DNA of 64,000 nucleotides from an uncultured bacterium (GTDB lineage: Bacteria > Cyanobacteriota > Vampirovibrionia > Gastranaerophilales > Gastranaerophilaceae), in the NCBI GenBank assembly GCA_948684385.1, contig CAPQCU010000008.1, forward strand, positions 1 to 64,000, given 5' to 3'. The translations under genes and the position numbers were made by a program. Below the pieces are notes generated by a model, which had not been told where the DNA came from, ran no database searches, and saw only the letters and a list, made by a program, of their open reading frames with translations. Below are positions 8,419 through 17,094 of the stretch, in pieces; the stretch's first letter is position 1, and each line of letters begins with the position of its first letter.

Positions 8419-8978
8419 TAGATAATTACGACTCTTTCACTTACAATATTGTGCAGTATGTGCGGATTTTGGGAATAGAACCGATTGTAATCAAAAATGA
8501 CGAGTTGTCGCTTGATGAAATAAAAAAACTTCAATTTGAGCGGATAATTCTTTCACCCGGCTGGGGAAATCCTGAGAATTCCGGAGTTACTATGGATGTT
8601 ATTGATTATTACAAAGATAAATGTCCGATTTTGGGGGTTTGTCTTGGTATGCAATGTATTTCTAACTATTTTGGAGCTGATATTGTAAAAGCTCCGGAGC
8701 CTTTTCACGGTAAGAATTCACAAATCTTTTTTAATGAGGATTTTAAGATTTTTCGAGGGTTGAAGCAAGGGTTTTCTGCGACCAGATATCATTCGCTTAT
8801 GGTTTCAAATATTCCTTGTGAGATTGAGGTTAAGGCGTTTACAAAAGACAATATTCCGATGGGAATAAAGATTAAAGATAGAGAGATTTACGGGGTTCAA
8901 TTCCATCCGGAAGCTATTTTAACAGAAAACGGGATTGAGATTTTTAATAATTTTATCTCAATCCCGTTATTCAAGTAA
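8409..8978 (+). CDS. pabA: Glutamine amidotransferase of aminodeoxychorismate synthase (PabA/TrpG)
   Basis: 189 residues from a GTG start inside the end of pabBC. It shows the class I glutaminase triad: LGVCLGMQC with the nucleophilic Cys near residue 79, and GVQFHPEA with the catalytic His and Glu near 168. IIDNYDSFTYNIVQY at the N terminus is typical of PabA/TrpG. It supplies ammonia to the PabB half. Because it sits with pabBC and no trp genes are near, p-aminobenzoate synthesis is the main role; a shared role in tryptophan synthesis is possible. A 14-bp stem lies in its last codons. Confidence 0.93.
   Translation: MLIIDNYDSFTYNIVQYVRILGIEPIVIKNDELSLDEIKKLQFERIILSPGWGNPENSGVTMDVIDYYKDKCPILGVCLGMQCISNYFGADIVKAPEPFHGKNSQIFFNEDFKIFRGLKQGFSATRYHSLMVSNIPCEIEVKAFTKDNIPMGIKIKDREIYGVQFHPEAILTENGIEIFNNFISIPLFK
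8928..8968. other. Strong hairpin embedded in the 3' end of pabA
   Basis: Bases 8928-8941 pair perfectly with 8955-8968 (14 bp, 13-nt AT-rich loop). The stem ends 10 bases before the pabA stop, and the rubrerythrin gene converges with its stop codon directly abutting. It has no proper U-tract, so it may block read-through or protect 3' ends from both sides and is not a classical terminator. Confidence 0.6.
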
Positions 8979-9521
8979 CTATGCAAAATATCTTGCTAAA
9001 AGGCCATCAAATCCGCGTCCATGGCGAGCTTCGTCTTTAGCCATTTCGTGAACTGTATCGTGAACAGCGTCAAGCCCTAATTCTTTAGCGCGTTTAGCAA
9101 GTTTAAGTTTGCCGTCGCAAGCACCAAATTCAGCTTCTGCACGTAATTCAAGGTTCTTTTTAGTAGAAGAAGTTACAACTTCGCCTAAAAGTTCAGCAAA
9201 TTTTGCAGCGTGTTCTGCTTCTTCGAAAGCGTATCTTTTGTAAGCTTCAGCGATTTCAGGGAAACCTTCTCTATCAGCTTGTCTTGACATTGCAAGGTAC
9301 ATACCTACTTCTGTGCATTCGCCCATAAAGTTTGCTTTCAAACCTTCAAGAACTTCTGCATCAACATCTTTAGCGCATCCGATTCTGTGTTCATCAGCGT
9401 AGTTTTTATTTCCTTCAGCCATTTCTGTGAAAGCACTTTTTGCAGCCTGACATACAGGACATTTTTCAGGCGCTTCGCCTTCTGCTACATATCCGCAAAC
9501 TCCACATACAAATTTTGCCAT
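8979..9521 (-). CDS. rbr: Reverse rubrerythrin (rubredoxin domain N-terminal)
   Basis: 180 residues. The N terminus is a rubredoxin-type Fe(Cys)4 site, CGVCGY and CPVC, and residues about 45-178 form the four-helix ferritin-like diiron domain with ECTEVGMY, EEAEHAAKF, ELRAEAEFGA and DEARHG ligands. Usual rubrerythrins have the rubredoxin part at the C terminus, so this is the reversed type, which reduces hydrogen peroxide and oxygen in anaerobes. It is a single gene with its own likely promoter (a TATAAT box on the minus strand at 9592-9587) and a good ribosome site. It marks an anaerobic, oxygen-exposed life style. Confidence 0.93.
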   Translation of the reverse strand: MAKFVCGVCGYVAEGEAPEKCPVCQAAKSAFTEMAEGNKNYADEHRIGCAKDVDAEVLEGLKANFMGECTEVGMYLAMSRQADREGFPEIAEAYKRYAFEEAEHAAKFAELLGEVVTSSTKKNLELRAEAEFGACDGKLKLAKRAKELGLDAVHDTVHEMAKDEARHGRGFDGLLARYFA

Positions 9522-9627
9522 AATTAATTCCTTTCTTTTTCTTTCACCATTTAGGCGGGTGAATACCCTACCTCTTTAATAAACTAATTATAACACATTA
9601 ATTTTAACGTAACTGTTGTTTTTCCAA

Positions 9628-11013
9628 CTAAGCCAGGTATTTTTGTAAAGTTTCTTTATCAAAAACTTCCACGCTGTCACGTGAATGAATGAAAATTAAA
9701 CAGGTAACAAGAGTTTTGAATGACTGAAAATCGTCAAACGCTAGTTTTTGCCTTAAATCTGTCATATTGTTTGCCATAAACTCTGTTACAACAGTTTTGT
9801 CGTTATAAAAAAGTTCAGACAAAAACTCAAACGCATCACGGGTTTTAACCCCTTCAAGATAAATCGTATCAGGTGATTGAAACTCAACATACCTAAGCGC
9901 TTTATCCATATTGAACCCGATGTTTTCATTGAGTTCGCACTGATTAACTCCTTTGAGTTCGTATTTTGCAATGGATTCAATTGTCATTAAGTTTTTGCCG
10001 GTTTTTGCAATTTCCATTAAAACCGAATATATTAAATGTGTTTTACCGCTCAAAGGTGAACCGCAAACAAGGATTATGCCCGGATTGTTGAGCGCATGAG
10101 AAATTATGCTTCTCTGTTTTTCGTCTGTGATAATTTTATCCAAACTGCAAGGCGGTTTGTAAATTTTTAAAGAAATTCGCTCGCCCATAATTGTCGGGAA
10201 TGAAGAAACAGACGCAATTAGCATTGTGTCTTCGACCTTGAAACAAAGTTTGCCAAGCTGCGGAATTTCGCATACTGTTGCATCCAGATTAGAAAGTGTT
10301 TTTAGTTTTGAAACGAAAGCGGAGTTCAAAATTGCAGGAATTACACCTTTGTCAAAAGGTTCTCCGTTTTGTTTAAATATGACTTTTAATCCTTCTTCTA
10401 CCTGTTCAAAGTTAAGTTCATGTACATCTTCAAGTATTGCTTGTTTTAAAATTGCTCTGATAACGTGCTGAATATGTTCTTCGCCGGCTTCTTCTTTGTG
10501 AAGCTCTTCAGTCCAGTCAAATTCTTCGTCTTCATCAGAAGTTAAACTAATGCTGTCAACGGTGTCTGCAACTTTATAATACTCGTCAATCTTTTTGAGA
10601 ATGCTTGTTTCTGCTGCAATTACCGGCTCAATTGAACATTCTGCTGTTTCAATAATTTTGTCAATTGCAAACAAATCCAGAGGATCTGCCATTGCAACTG
10701 TTAAAACATCTTCAATTTTAAAAAGCGGAATAATCCTGTACCTTCTTGCATCTGCAAAGGTAACATACTTAAAACATTTCGGGTCAGGTTCGTAATCTTC
10801 AAGGCTTACGCAAGGTATATGAAGCTTTGTTTCAAGAAACTTTAAAAGGGTGTCTTCTTTAAGAATTCCGGAGTTGATAAGCGCCTGCCCGATATTAATT
10901 CTTTGTACATTTGCAAGTTCTTCGGCTTTTTCCAGTGTTTCATAAGAAACAATCCCGTCTCTTACAAGTTCGTATTTGAGTTTTTCTAAAGTCTTATTAG
11001 TTAAAACATCCAT
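9628..11013 (-). CDS. Degenerate GspE/PilB-like ATPase with MshEN domain
   Basis: 461 residues from ATG 11013 (GGAGCGG ahead), just after the response regulator stop. The first 150 residues are an MshEN/T2SSE N-terminal domain (INIGQALINSGILKEDTLL, then HIPCVSLEDYEPDP), the type that can bind cyclic di-GMP. The C-terminal half is GspE-like with a modified Walker A, CGSPLSGKTH, in place of GPTGSGKTT. Where active motor ATPases have a GEIRD Walker B and a tetracysteine zinc loop, this protein has LEGVKTRD and no Cys pairs. It is in an operon with a sensor kinase and a receiver protein, not with pilus genes. It may be a regulatory pseudo-ATPase; motor activity is doubtful. Confidence 0.7.
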   Translation of the reverse strand: MDVLTNKTLEKLKYELVRDGIVSYETLEKAEELANVQRINIGQALINSGILKEDTLLKFLETKLHIPCVSLEDYEPDPKCFKYVTFADARRYRIIPLFKIEDVLTVAMADPLDLFAIDKIIETAECSIEPVIAAETSILKKIDEYYKVADTVDSISLTSDEDEEFDWTEELHKEEAGEEHIQHVIRAILKQAILEDVHELNFEQVEEGLKVIFKQNGEPFDKGVIPAILNSAFVSKLKTLSNLDATVCEIPQLGKLCFKVEDTMLIASVSSFPTIMGERISLKIYKPPCSLDKIITDEKQRSIISHALNNPGIILVCGSPLSGKTHLIYSVLMEIAKTGKNLMTIESIAKYELKGVNQCELNENIGFNMDKALRYVEFQSPDTIYLEGVKTRDAFEFLSELFYNDKTVVTEFMANNMTDLRQKLAFDDFQSFKTLVTCLIFIHSRDSVEVFDKETLQKYLA

Positions 11014-11014
11014 C

Positions 11015-11389
11015 TTATTCCGCTCCGTCTCCCAGATAGCTTTCAACCTTCTTAACTATTGCATCCAACTCAAACGGTTTTGTAATGTATTCATTAACTC
11101 CTGTTTCTTCGCCTATCATCTTATCTTCAAGCTGGGAGCGTGCAGTAACCATAATTATCGGAATATCTTTGTATTTGCTGTCATATTTAAGCAGCCGGCT
11201 TATTTTGTAGCCGTTAATTTTTGGCATCATAACGTCAAGAATAATTAAATCCGGCATGATTTCTTTAGCAAGTCTTAACCCATCCTCGCCGTTAAAGGCT
11301 GTATAACACACATAACCTGAAACTTCGAGTACGAACTTAAGACTTTCTACAATATCCTGTTCGTCATCCACTATAAGAATCTTTTTCAT
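11015..11389 (-). CDS. Single-domain response regulator (CheY-like receiver)
   Basis: 124 residues from ATG 11389, preceded by AAGGAG at good distance; a longer frame to 11404 lacks support. It is a bare receiver: acidic pair in ILIVDDEQD, phospho-acceptor Asp in LIILDVMMP, Thr in MVTAR and Lys in ITKPFE. There is no output domain, so it signals by protein contact, perhaps to the GspE-like protein encoded next (three bases on). Its start lies inside the end of the sensor kinase gene (26-base overlap), which points to phosphotransfer from that kinase. Confidence 0.9.
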   Translation of the reverse strand: MKKILIVDDEQDIVESLKFVLEVSGYVCYTAFNGEDGLRLAKEIMPDLIILDVMMPKINGYKISRLLKYDSKYKDIPIIMVTARSQLEDKMIGEETGVNEYITKPFELDAIVKKVESYLGDGAE

Positions 11390-13382
11390 GCGTGTCTCCT
11401 TCAATGTCGTATGAATACATTATATCACATTTGCCGTACAAATTCTGTTTCTCCTCGACAACCGAGTCAATTTTCTTCTTTAAAAACTCGGCAGAAGGCT
11501 TGTCTCCGTCCATCAAAATGAGTGACAAAGTAGTCATTGCGCCTTCTTTTTCGATTAGTGAATTTGTCATATAAGTTTTGTTTAATAAATTATTTTCACG
11601 AAGCAAGTTTTCAATAACTTCGTTTGTGGATTTAATCCTGATAACCGCGATAGTTGAACCGTTAGAGCGCGCTTTTTGTGCAAGCTGTTTTTTAATCATC
11701 ACAAAATTACTCTTATCATTTGCAATCGGGATTACAAAGTAGAATTTAGAACCCTTGTTAATTTCGCTGTCACACCAGATTGCACCGTTATGTGATTCCA
11801 TAAGCTGCCTTGCAATCGGAAGTCCTAAGCCGGAACCGCCAACTTTTCTGGAAAGCGAGTTTTCTATCTGTGCAAATTTATCAAATACATGGTTTAAGTC
11901 TTTGCGTTCAATTCCGATACCGTGGTCTTCAACGCAGACAAGCAGATAATTTCCCTGTAATTTTTTGATATCATCTTCAAAACAATGGTCATATTGGAGC
12001 TCTCTTGCATTAACAACTTTTGATGAAATATCAATTTCTCCTGCATCAGGAGTGAATTTTATTGCGTTTGAAACAAGGTTTGTCAAAACCTGCTCCAGCC
12101 TGTTTGAGTCAGCATAAATTTCGACATCTTCCCCGGATGAAGTATATTTTATAGTAAGATTTTTCTCGGCTGCAACTTCTGCAAGGTTGGTTTTTACATA
12201 TTCGATTACAGGTTCAATATGAATAAGTTCAAATTTGAAATCCATTTTGCCGGCTTCGATTTTAGAAATATCCAAAAGGTCGTTTATGATACCAGAAAGC
12301 CTTATAGCGTTACGTTTTCCCATAGAAACAAACTTTTCGATATTTTCGGTCATATCTCCGGCTTTGCCGCTCAAAATAATATCCATAGCGTTTTTTATCG
12401 CGGTCAATGGGGTACGAAGCTCGTGTGATACAATTGAAATGAATTCGGATTTTAATCGCTCAAGCTTTTGAAGTTTTCTGTTTGTAGCTTTAAGTTCCTG
12501 TGTGAACGAAGCGCTCTGAAGCGGGATAGTTACTTGCTGAACAAGAGTTTGAAAACAGGTCGCATCTTCAGTCGTAAACGGTTTTTCGCGGTAAATTTCC
12601 GTAAATCCGAAAAATTCGTCGTTTAAAGCAATTGGTGCAAACAGGTTATCAAATCTTAGTATAGAAAAGTCATATTCCTGAATATTGTGTTTGATGTTTT
12701 TTTCAATCTTTAAATTTCCGATTTTTATGTCAATCGGCGGGTCAGTGACGAGTGATTTGTAACTCAAAATTGCACGGAGTTTTAAAGCTTCTAAAAGCCT
12801 GTCAGAGACTTTGTAAAGCGAGTTAATCACAAGTACAGGTTCGCGTTCAGACCGGAAAATCAGTGTGCAGGAGAGTTCAAAGTTTAAAGATTTTTCAATC
12901 CCTTCAATCATGATTTTGATGAGCTTATCTTTATCCAAAGAGCCTGCAAGCTGTGAGCTTGTGTTGTATAAAACATTAAGCTGATACAAGCTTCTGGCAA
13001 GTTCCTGATTGGATTTTGCCATTTTTAACAAAGAATGGCGGGTTTTTAAGCTTGAATCAACAGTTGCAGATAAGAGTTTTTTATCAATCGGAGTTTTAAT
13101 AAAGAGGTTTGCGTTATGCATAACGTCTTTTGTGTGTTCTTTTTCTCCGAGCACGAGCAGGATAATAACGGGGTATTGTTTAATTTTGCGGCAGAGTGGT
13201 TTTAAATCTAAGTTTTCGATATCTCCGTCAACAATAACAATATCCGGTTCTTCGACTTTTAAGATGTCGAAAATCATTGTCTGGTCAACAGATATGAGAA
13301 CTTCATCAGACGGAAAAACCTCCCTGACAATACACTCTTTTTCTTTATCCTCACTCACCAGCAAAAACTTTGTCATATACAT
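11364..13382 (-). CDS. Hybrid-type sensor histidine kinase (receiver-like, GAF, HisKA, HATPase)
   Basis: 672 residues (or 670 from ATG 13376). Order: an N-terminal receiver-like domain (DIVIVDGD, KTPIDKKLL), a GAF-type sensory domain about 130-290, HisKA with FISIVSHELRTPL at about 310-322, and HATPase_c with NLVSNAIKF, DHGIGIERKDL and GGSGLGLPIA. About 110 further residues after the ATPase are unassigned. No membrane segment is seen, so it senses a cytoplasmic signal. First gene of the operon with the CheY-like protein and the GspE-like ATPase. The N-terminal domain lacks the usual acidic pair, so it may be a pseudo-receiver. Confidence 0.9.
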   Translation of the reverse strand: MYMTKFLLVSEDKEKECIVREVFPSDEVLISVDQTMIFDILKVEEPDIVIVDGDIENLDLKPLCRKIKQYPVIILLVLGEKEHTKDVMHNANLFIKTPIDKKLLSATVDSSLKTRHSLLKMAKSNQELARSLYQLNVLYNTSSQLAGSLDKDKLIKIMIEGIEKSLNFELSCTLIFRSEREPVLVINSLYKVSDRLLEALKLRAILSYKSLVTDPPIDIKIGNLKIEKNIKHNIQEYDFSILRFDNLFAPIALNDEFFGFTEIYREKPFTTEDATCFQTLVQQVTIPLQSASFTQELKATNRKLQKLERLKSEFISIVSHELRTPLTAIKNAMDIILSGKAGDMTENIEKFVSMGKRNAIRLSGIINDLLDISKIEAGKMDFKFELIHIEPVIEYVKTNLAEVAAEKNLTIKYTSSGEDVEIYADSNRLEQVLTNLVSNAIKFTPDAGEIDISSKVVNARELQYDHCFEDDIKKLQGNYLLVCVEDHGIGIERKDLNHVFDKFAQIENSLSRKVGGSGLGLPIARQLMESHNGAIWCDSEINKGSKFYFVIPIANDKSNFVMIKKQLAQKARSNGSTIAVIRIKSTNEVIENLLRENNLLNKTYMTNSLIEKEGAMTTLSLILMDGDKPSAEFLKKKIDSVVEEKQNLYGKCDIMYSYDIEGDTHEKDSYSG

Positions 13383-13500
13383 ATAATAGTGAAGTTGTTG
13401 TTAATTTTCAAGTCTTTTTTGAGAAAGTGGGGCGAGTTGGTATGCTCGACAAAAATGTAATTTATATAACTTGCAAAATGTCAGAAATGGTTTATAATAA

Positions 13501-13810
13501 AAATATGCAATCGGGCATTAGGTTAACTGGTAATTAACCTAAATTTTAACTCCCGGTAGTTATTTTGTGAGAATAACTAGCACTGTGATTATCATTAGTG
13601 CTAGTTATTTGTATTTACATTGCTGCAAAATAAGTAAGATTAGCATTAATTCTATAATCATACGCAATTCCTCCTTTCGCTGAGTATTGTCCGATTTTCA
13701 GTCTGTGCTCAGGAAATAAAGAATCCGGAAGTGCCCGATTGCATATTTAAACTGGCAACTCAGGAGTATGATTATACATTTACCTCTTTACCCTGCCCGA
13801 TTGCATATTT
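13501..13810. repeat. Intergenic cluster: 17-bp motif once inverted and twice direct, with internal hairpins
   Basis: TGCCCGATTGCATATTT occurs at 13732-13748 and 13794-13810, and its exact reverse complement is at 13501-13517. Between the outer copies lie a 9-bp stem (13518-13526 with 13534-13542), a 13-bp stem (13572-13584 with 13597-13609), an 11-bp inverted pair TATAATCATAC (13655-13665 and its complement near 13768), and an 18-codon ORF on the minus strand. The inverted copies look like terminal repeats of a 248-bp miniature element, with a second right end 62 bases on. No clear target duplication was found. It fills the otherwise empty gap between the kinase gene and the small zinc protein. 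Confidence 0.65.
13605..13661 (-). CDS. 18-residue hydrophobic peptide mini-ORF
   Basis: MIIELMLILLILQQCKYK, preceded by a near-perfect Shine-Dalgarno AAAGGAGG at 8 bases spacing. The stop codon falls inside a 13-bp hairpin (13572-13609), and the whole ORF lies between inverted copies of a 17-bp repeat. The hydrophobic stretch with a charged tail is like type I toxins or regulatory leader peptides. No homologue is claimed. Two similar mini-ORFs are at 33356 and 63461. Expression is unproven; the ribosome site is the main evidence. Confidence 0.4.
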   Translation of the reverse strand: MIIELMLILLILQQCKYK

Positions 13811-13917
13811 TAATTGTCAATGGATATATGTTAATATATTTACTGTTATAAAAAATCGTCTAAAAATACGAAAAAGCATTATGAGACGATTGATATCTTA
13901 GTAAAATATGTTAAGCG

Positions 13918-14232
13918 TTAATTCTCAAGCTTTTTTTGTTCTTGCTTTAGAAATTCGCAGTCAGCTTCAAGTCGTTTGTCTTCCATTGCGTCGATTAAAT
14001 CATCGATTGTTTTGATTTGACCGAGCTCAAACCCGACTTCTGCAAATAGAACGCAATCGTTACAAAGCCTGTATGCGCCGTACTGAACGGAACCGGCAAG
14101 CGATTTTGTTTCTCCGCATGCGTTGCAGGTGAAAAATTCGTTTTCGCAGTCAGGATTTTCTTCAATGTCGTCAAGACGCATCTGCTCAACAACTAATTGC
14201 ATTTCTTTTACGACTTCTTCTTTAGATTTCAT
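13918..14232 (-). CDS. Small zinc-ribbon-like protein, unknown function
   Basis: 104 residues with two Cys pairs, CNACGE and CNDC, 20 residues apart, a likely zinc ribbon, flanked by charged helices. Its start overlaps the pdxJ stop by four bases (ATGA-type coupling), so it is the last gene of murT-pdxJ-this. I do not recognise a family. The layout (acidic helix, zinc ribbon, coiled tail) would suit a small adaptor or nucleic acid binding protein. Confidence 0.7.
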   Translation of the reverse strand: MKSKEEVVKEMQLVVEQMRLDDIEENPDCENEFFTCNACGETKSLAGSVQYGAYRLCNDCVLFAEVGFELGQIKTIDDLIDAMEDKRLEADCEFLKQEQKKLEN

Positions 14233-14939
14233 TCTACTAATCCTTTCATCTCTTTCACCGCTTGTTCTAAGCCGACAAACACAGAGCGCGCAATAATCGA
14301 ATGCCCGATATTTAATTCAACAAGATGCGGAATTTCGTGCATTCTTTTAACATTCTGATAATTTAAACCGTGACCTGCATTGACTTTTAAACCGAAATTC
14401 TGCGCAAAAATTGCAGCGCCTTTCAAATCCTGAAACGCTTTTTCTTCGTCTTCAGTACCGAAAGCTTCTGAATATCTTCCTGTGTGAAGCTCAATGAACG
14501 GAGCACCGGTTTTTGAAACCGCGTTAATCTGCTGAATATCAGGGTCAATAAAAAAGCTTACTTCTATATTCTTTTCTAAAAGCGGTTTTACAAACTCTTT
14601 TGCCCGACTAAGCTGTCCCGCAACGTCAAGTCCGCCTTCTGTTGTCAGTTCCTGCCTTTTTTCAGGCACAAGACAAATTGCGTGCGGTCTTATTCTTAGT
14701 GCAAATTCTTGCATTTCGTCTGTCATTGCCATTTCTAAGTTTAAACGTACCCGTGGAAGCATTCTGATTGCTTCTACATCAGCGTCTTTGATGTGTCTCC
14801 GGTCTTCTCTTAAATGTGTTGTAATTGAAGCAACTTTGCACTCTTTGCAAATTCTGACTGCTGTCATAATGTCAGGTTCAAATCCTCCGCGTGCGTTTCT
14901 AAGTGTTGCTATGTGATCTATATTTACGCCTAATAACAT
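14229..14939 (-). CDS. pdxJ: Pyridoxine 5'-phosphate synthase
   Basis: 236 residues, close to the family length. PdxJ condenses 1-deoxy-D-xylulose 5-phosphate with aminoacetone phosphate to make pyridoxine phosphate in the DXP-dependent vitamin B6 pathway. Clear PdxJ signatures: LGVNIDHIATLRNARGG at the start, ITTHLREDRRHI, CLVPEKRQELTTEGGLD, and the late GHGLNYQNV and LNIGHSIIARS. Starts inside the end of murT (10-base overlap) and is coupled to the small zinc protein after it. Confidence 0.96.
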   Translation of the reverse strand: MLLGVNIDHIATLRNARGGFEPDIMTAVRICKECKVASITTHLREDRRHIKDADVEAIRMLPRVRLNLEMAMTDEMQEFALRIRPHAICLVPEKRQELTTEGGLDVAGQLSRAKEFVKPLLEKNIEVSFFIDPDIQQINAVSKTGAPFIELHTGRYSEAFGTEDEEKAFQDLKGAAIFAQNFGLKVNAGHGLNYQNVKRMHEIPHLVELNIGHSIIARSVFVGLEQAVKEMKGLVE

Positions 14940-16243
14940 TGTGTGTGTAACTCCTTTAATTTATTTATCTTCAATAATGCCGTATACGTAGGCAGTATTG
15001 TAATATTATTTTCCGCATTTTTCCCAACATATTCCACTGCTTGTTTAATATCAGGTATTATTTTAATCTTTTCAACTCCTGCGTATTTGAGCCTCAAAGC
15101 CATGTCATGTGCTCTTATACCGGACACAACTATCTCATGTTTATTATCATTTACCCCTTCAAACTCAGCATCCCAGAGCCATGAAACATCGCGCCCGTCT
15201 GCGTAATTGTCGTTTATTATAATTAACAGGTTTGAGTCTTTATCAACTGTTTTCAGAACTTCATTTGCTCCAATCGGGTTTTTTATAAGCTGAATAAGGG
15301 TGCGTTTGCCGTTTAAATACTTAACTTCGCTTCTTCCGAACGCTACTTTAAATGTTTTTAGATTATTTTCAATGTCTTTAATGTCGAGCTCAAGCGCGAG
15401 CGCGATAGCAGCGAGCGCATTGTACGCATTAAACAAACCAACGAGCGGGATTTCATAATTAACTCCGTTGATTTTCAAAATTGAACAATCTTTGTATAAA
15501 GTTACGTCAGCTTTGTATTTAGGCTCAGGTCTTTTGTAACCGCAATCGCAGTAATAATGTCCCTGCTGGGCAAAAAACTTCTTTTCGTATTTAAGAGCTT
15601 TACCGCAAGGGCAGTTAAACGCTTCTTCTGTGTGAGATTTTGATTTTAAGCTTTCGTCTGAATAGTAAACATTTTCAACCCCGTAAAATATTGTCTTTTC
15701 TCCTTCAAAACTTGCGACAAGCGGGTCGTCAGCGTTAAGAAGCAAGGTTAAATCGGGCTTTTTATTAATACCGTCTTGAATGAGTTTTTTTGTTGTTGCT
15801 AACTCTCCGTACCGGTCTAACTGGTCACGGAAAAGATTTGTGACAACTAGGTAATTTGCATCAAGTTTTTCGTAAATCTTTGCAAGGTAAGCTTCGTCAG
15901 ATTCAATAACCGAAAAATCTGTGTTTTTAAACGGATTTAATGATACAGAAAGCGCGTTAACCACTCCTGTGAGCATGTTTGCACCCATTGCGTTATTAAT
16001 GATGGAGTGTCCGCTTTCTTTAATTAAGTGCGAAATAAGTCCGGAGGTCGTTGTTTTTCCATTTGTTCCGGTTACATTAATTTTTGTTCCGATGTATTTA
16101 TTGCATTCTCTCAAAAAATCAGGGCAGAGTTTAAGAACAATTCTTCCGATTATTGAAGTGCCGGAGGATAGTTTTGTGGCTCTCAAAAGCGTGTAAGCTG
16201 TTTTTGCAGTAATTAGTGAAAAATAAAAAGCCGGTTTGTTCAA
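14930..16243 (-). CDS. murT: Mur ligase-like lipid II isoglutaminyl synthase subunit MurT
   Basis: 437 residues from a TTG at 16243, chosen for GGAGG ten bases ahead; the frame is open further upstream but without a ribosome site. Mur ligase core with the P-loop NVTGTNGKTTTSG near residue 60, and a MurT-specific Cys4 ribbon (CPCGKALKYEKKF, then CDCG). The C-terminal DUF1727 domain contains NDNYADGRDVSWLWD, the catalytic Asp region. MurT with the glutaminase GatD amidates the D-glutamate of lipid II. GatD is not next to it here; pdxJ overlaps its end. Confidence in the family is high, in the GatD partnership only by analogy. Confidence 0.88.
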   Translation of the reverse strand: MNKPAFYFSLITAKTAYTLLRATKLSSGTSIIGRIVLKLCPDFLRECNKYIGTKINVTGTNGKTTTSGLISHLIKESGHSIINNAMGANMLTGVVNALSVSLNPFKNTDFSVIESDEAYLAKIYEKLDANYLVVTNLFRDQLDRYGELATTKKLIQDGINKKPDLTLLLNADDPLVASFEGEKTIFYGVENVYYSDESLKSKSHTEEAFNCPCGKALKYEKKFFAQQGHYYCDCGYKRPEPKYKADVTLYKDCSILKINGVNYEIPLVGLFNAYNALAAIALALELDIKDIENNLKTFKVAFGRSEVKYLNGKRTLIQLIKNPIGANEVLKTVDKDSNLLIIINDNYADGRDVSWLWDAEFEGVNDNKHEIVVSGIRAHDMALRLKYAGVEKIKIIPDIKQAVEYVGKNAENNITILPTYTALLKINKLKELHTQCY

Positions 16244-16325
16244 CAGAAATAATCCTCCAAGTGTATTTCTTTTTACTATATTATAAAATATAATCATATA
16301 ATAATACAAATACGAATGGGAAAAA

Positions 16326-16697
16326 ATGATATTTACAATATTTACGGTAATAGTTTTTATTTCGCAGATTGTCATTCTTTGTGCAATTATTATCGGGCTT
16401 TTAAAGCTTGATAAATCAGTAAAACAAGCGGATGCGTTTTTAGAAGAGGCAAAGCCTAAGATAAAAGATATTTCAAAGCTTGCGCATGGGATTTCTGAGC
16501 AGATGGCAGAACTTACTCCGATGTGGGTTGATAATATAAAGTCTTTTGGAACAAAATTACTCCTAAAAAAACTTGAGAGTCTAATTTCATTATTTTTGTT
16601 TTGGGGTATTAATAAAACAGTGATGAAAAAATTTCGGAAATCCAAGTTTTTGAGCGCAGTTGCTAAGGGTTTATCGTTTGTAAATAATATGATATAA
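16326..16697 (+). CDS. DUF948-like small membrane protein (copy 1)
   Basis: 123 residues: one N-terminal membrane helix (about 4-26) followed by an amphipathic helix (LDKSVKQADAFLEEAKPKIKDI) and a basic tail with a second weakly hydrophobic stretch. The pattern is that of DUF948 proteins, whose function is not established. It is the first of four small genes in which a DUF948-like and a YtxH-like gene alternate twice. Confidence 0.6.
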   Translation: MIFTIFTVIVFISQIVILCAIIIGLLKLDKSVKQADAFLEEAKPKIKDISKLAHGISEQMAELTPMWVDNIKSFGTKLLLKKLESLISLFLFWGINKTVMKKFRKSKFLSAVAKGLSFVNNMI

Positions 16698-16770
16698 TAA
16701 GTCAACGGGTAAATGAGACCGGTTTGGAAAAAAACTACAAATTTAAAAATAAAGTGAAAAGAGGTACATT

Positions 16771-17082
16771 ATGAGTAAAGATAAATCTTCATTCGGGTTT
16801 GGCATGGGGCTTCTTGCGGGTGTTGTAGGCGGTTTGGTCGCAGGAATACTTTTTGCTCCGCGTCCGGGTTCAGAGATGAGAGAAAAAGTTAAAGAGACAG
16901 TCTGCGATTTAGCAGAAAAACACTCTCCTGCTGTAAAAGAAGCAAAAAAACAGGCGATGGATTCAATTGATTTGCTGAAATACAAGCTCGAAAAACAGTA
17001 TAAGAAGTTTTCTAATATGGTTAAGTCAAAGAAAATGAGAAAAGCAAAAGAGCTTGAAGACTTATCAGATTACGATTTTTAG
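16771..17082 (+). CDS. YtxH-domain protein (copy 1)
   Basis: 103 residues. A glycine-zipper membrane segment, GFGMGLLAGVVGGLVAG, runs into ILFAPRPGSEMREK, the LFAPxSGxExR signature of the YtxH family, then a charged helical tail. YtxH proteins are stress-linked small membrane or envelope proteins of unknown mechanism. Good ribosome site (AAAAGAGG). Followed 12 bases later by a DUF948 gene. Confidence 0.8.
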   Translation: MSKDKSSFGFGMGLLAGVVGGLVAGILFAPRPGSEMREKVKETVCDLAEKHSPAVKEAKKQAMDSIDLLKYKLEKQYKKFSNMVKSKKMRKAKELEDLSDYDF

Positions 17083-17094
17083 GGGAGAGACCGA

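Noticed and set aside
15360..15425. GCGAGCGCG-type repetitive GC-rich patch inside murT
   Set aside because: It codes for the Ala/Leu-rich helix NALAAIALALELD in frame and is simply codon bias, not a repeat element.
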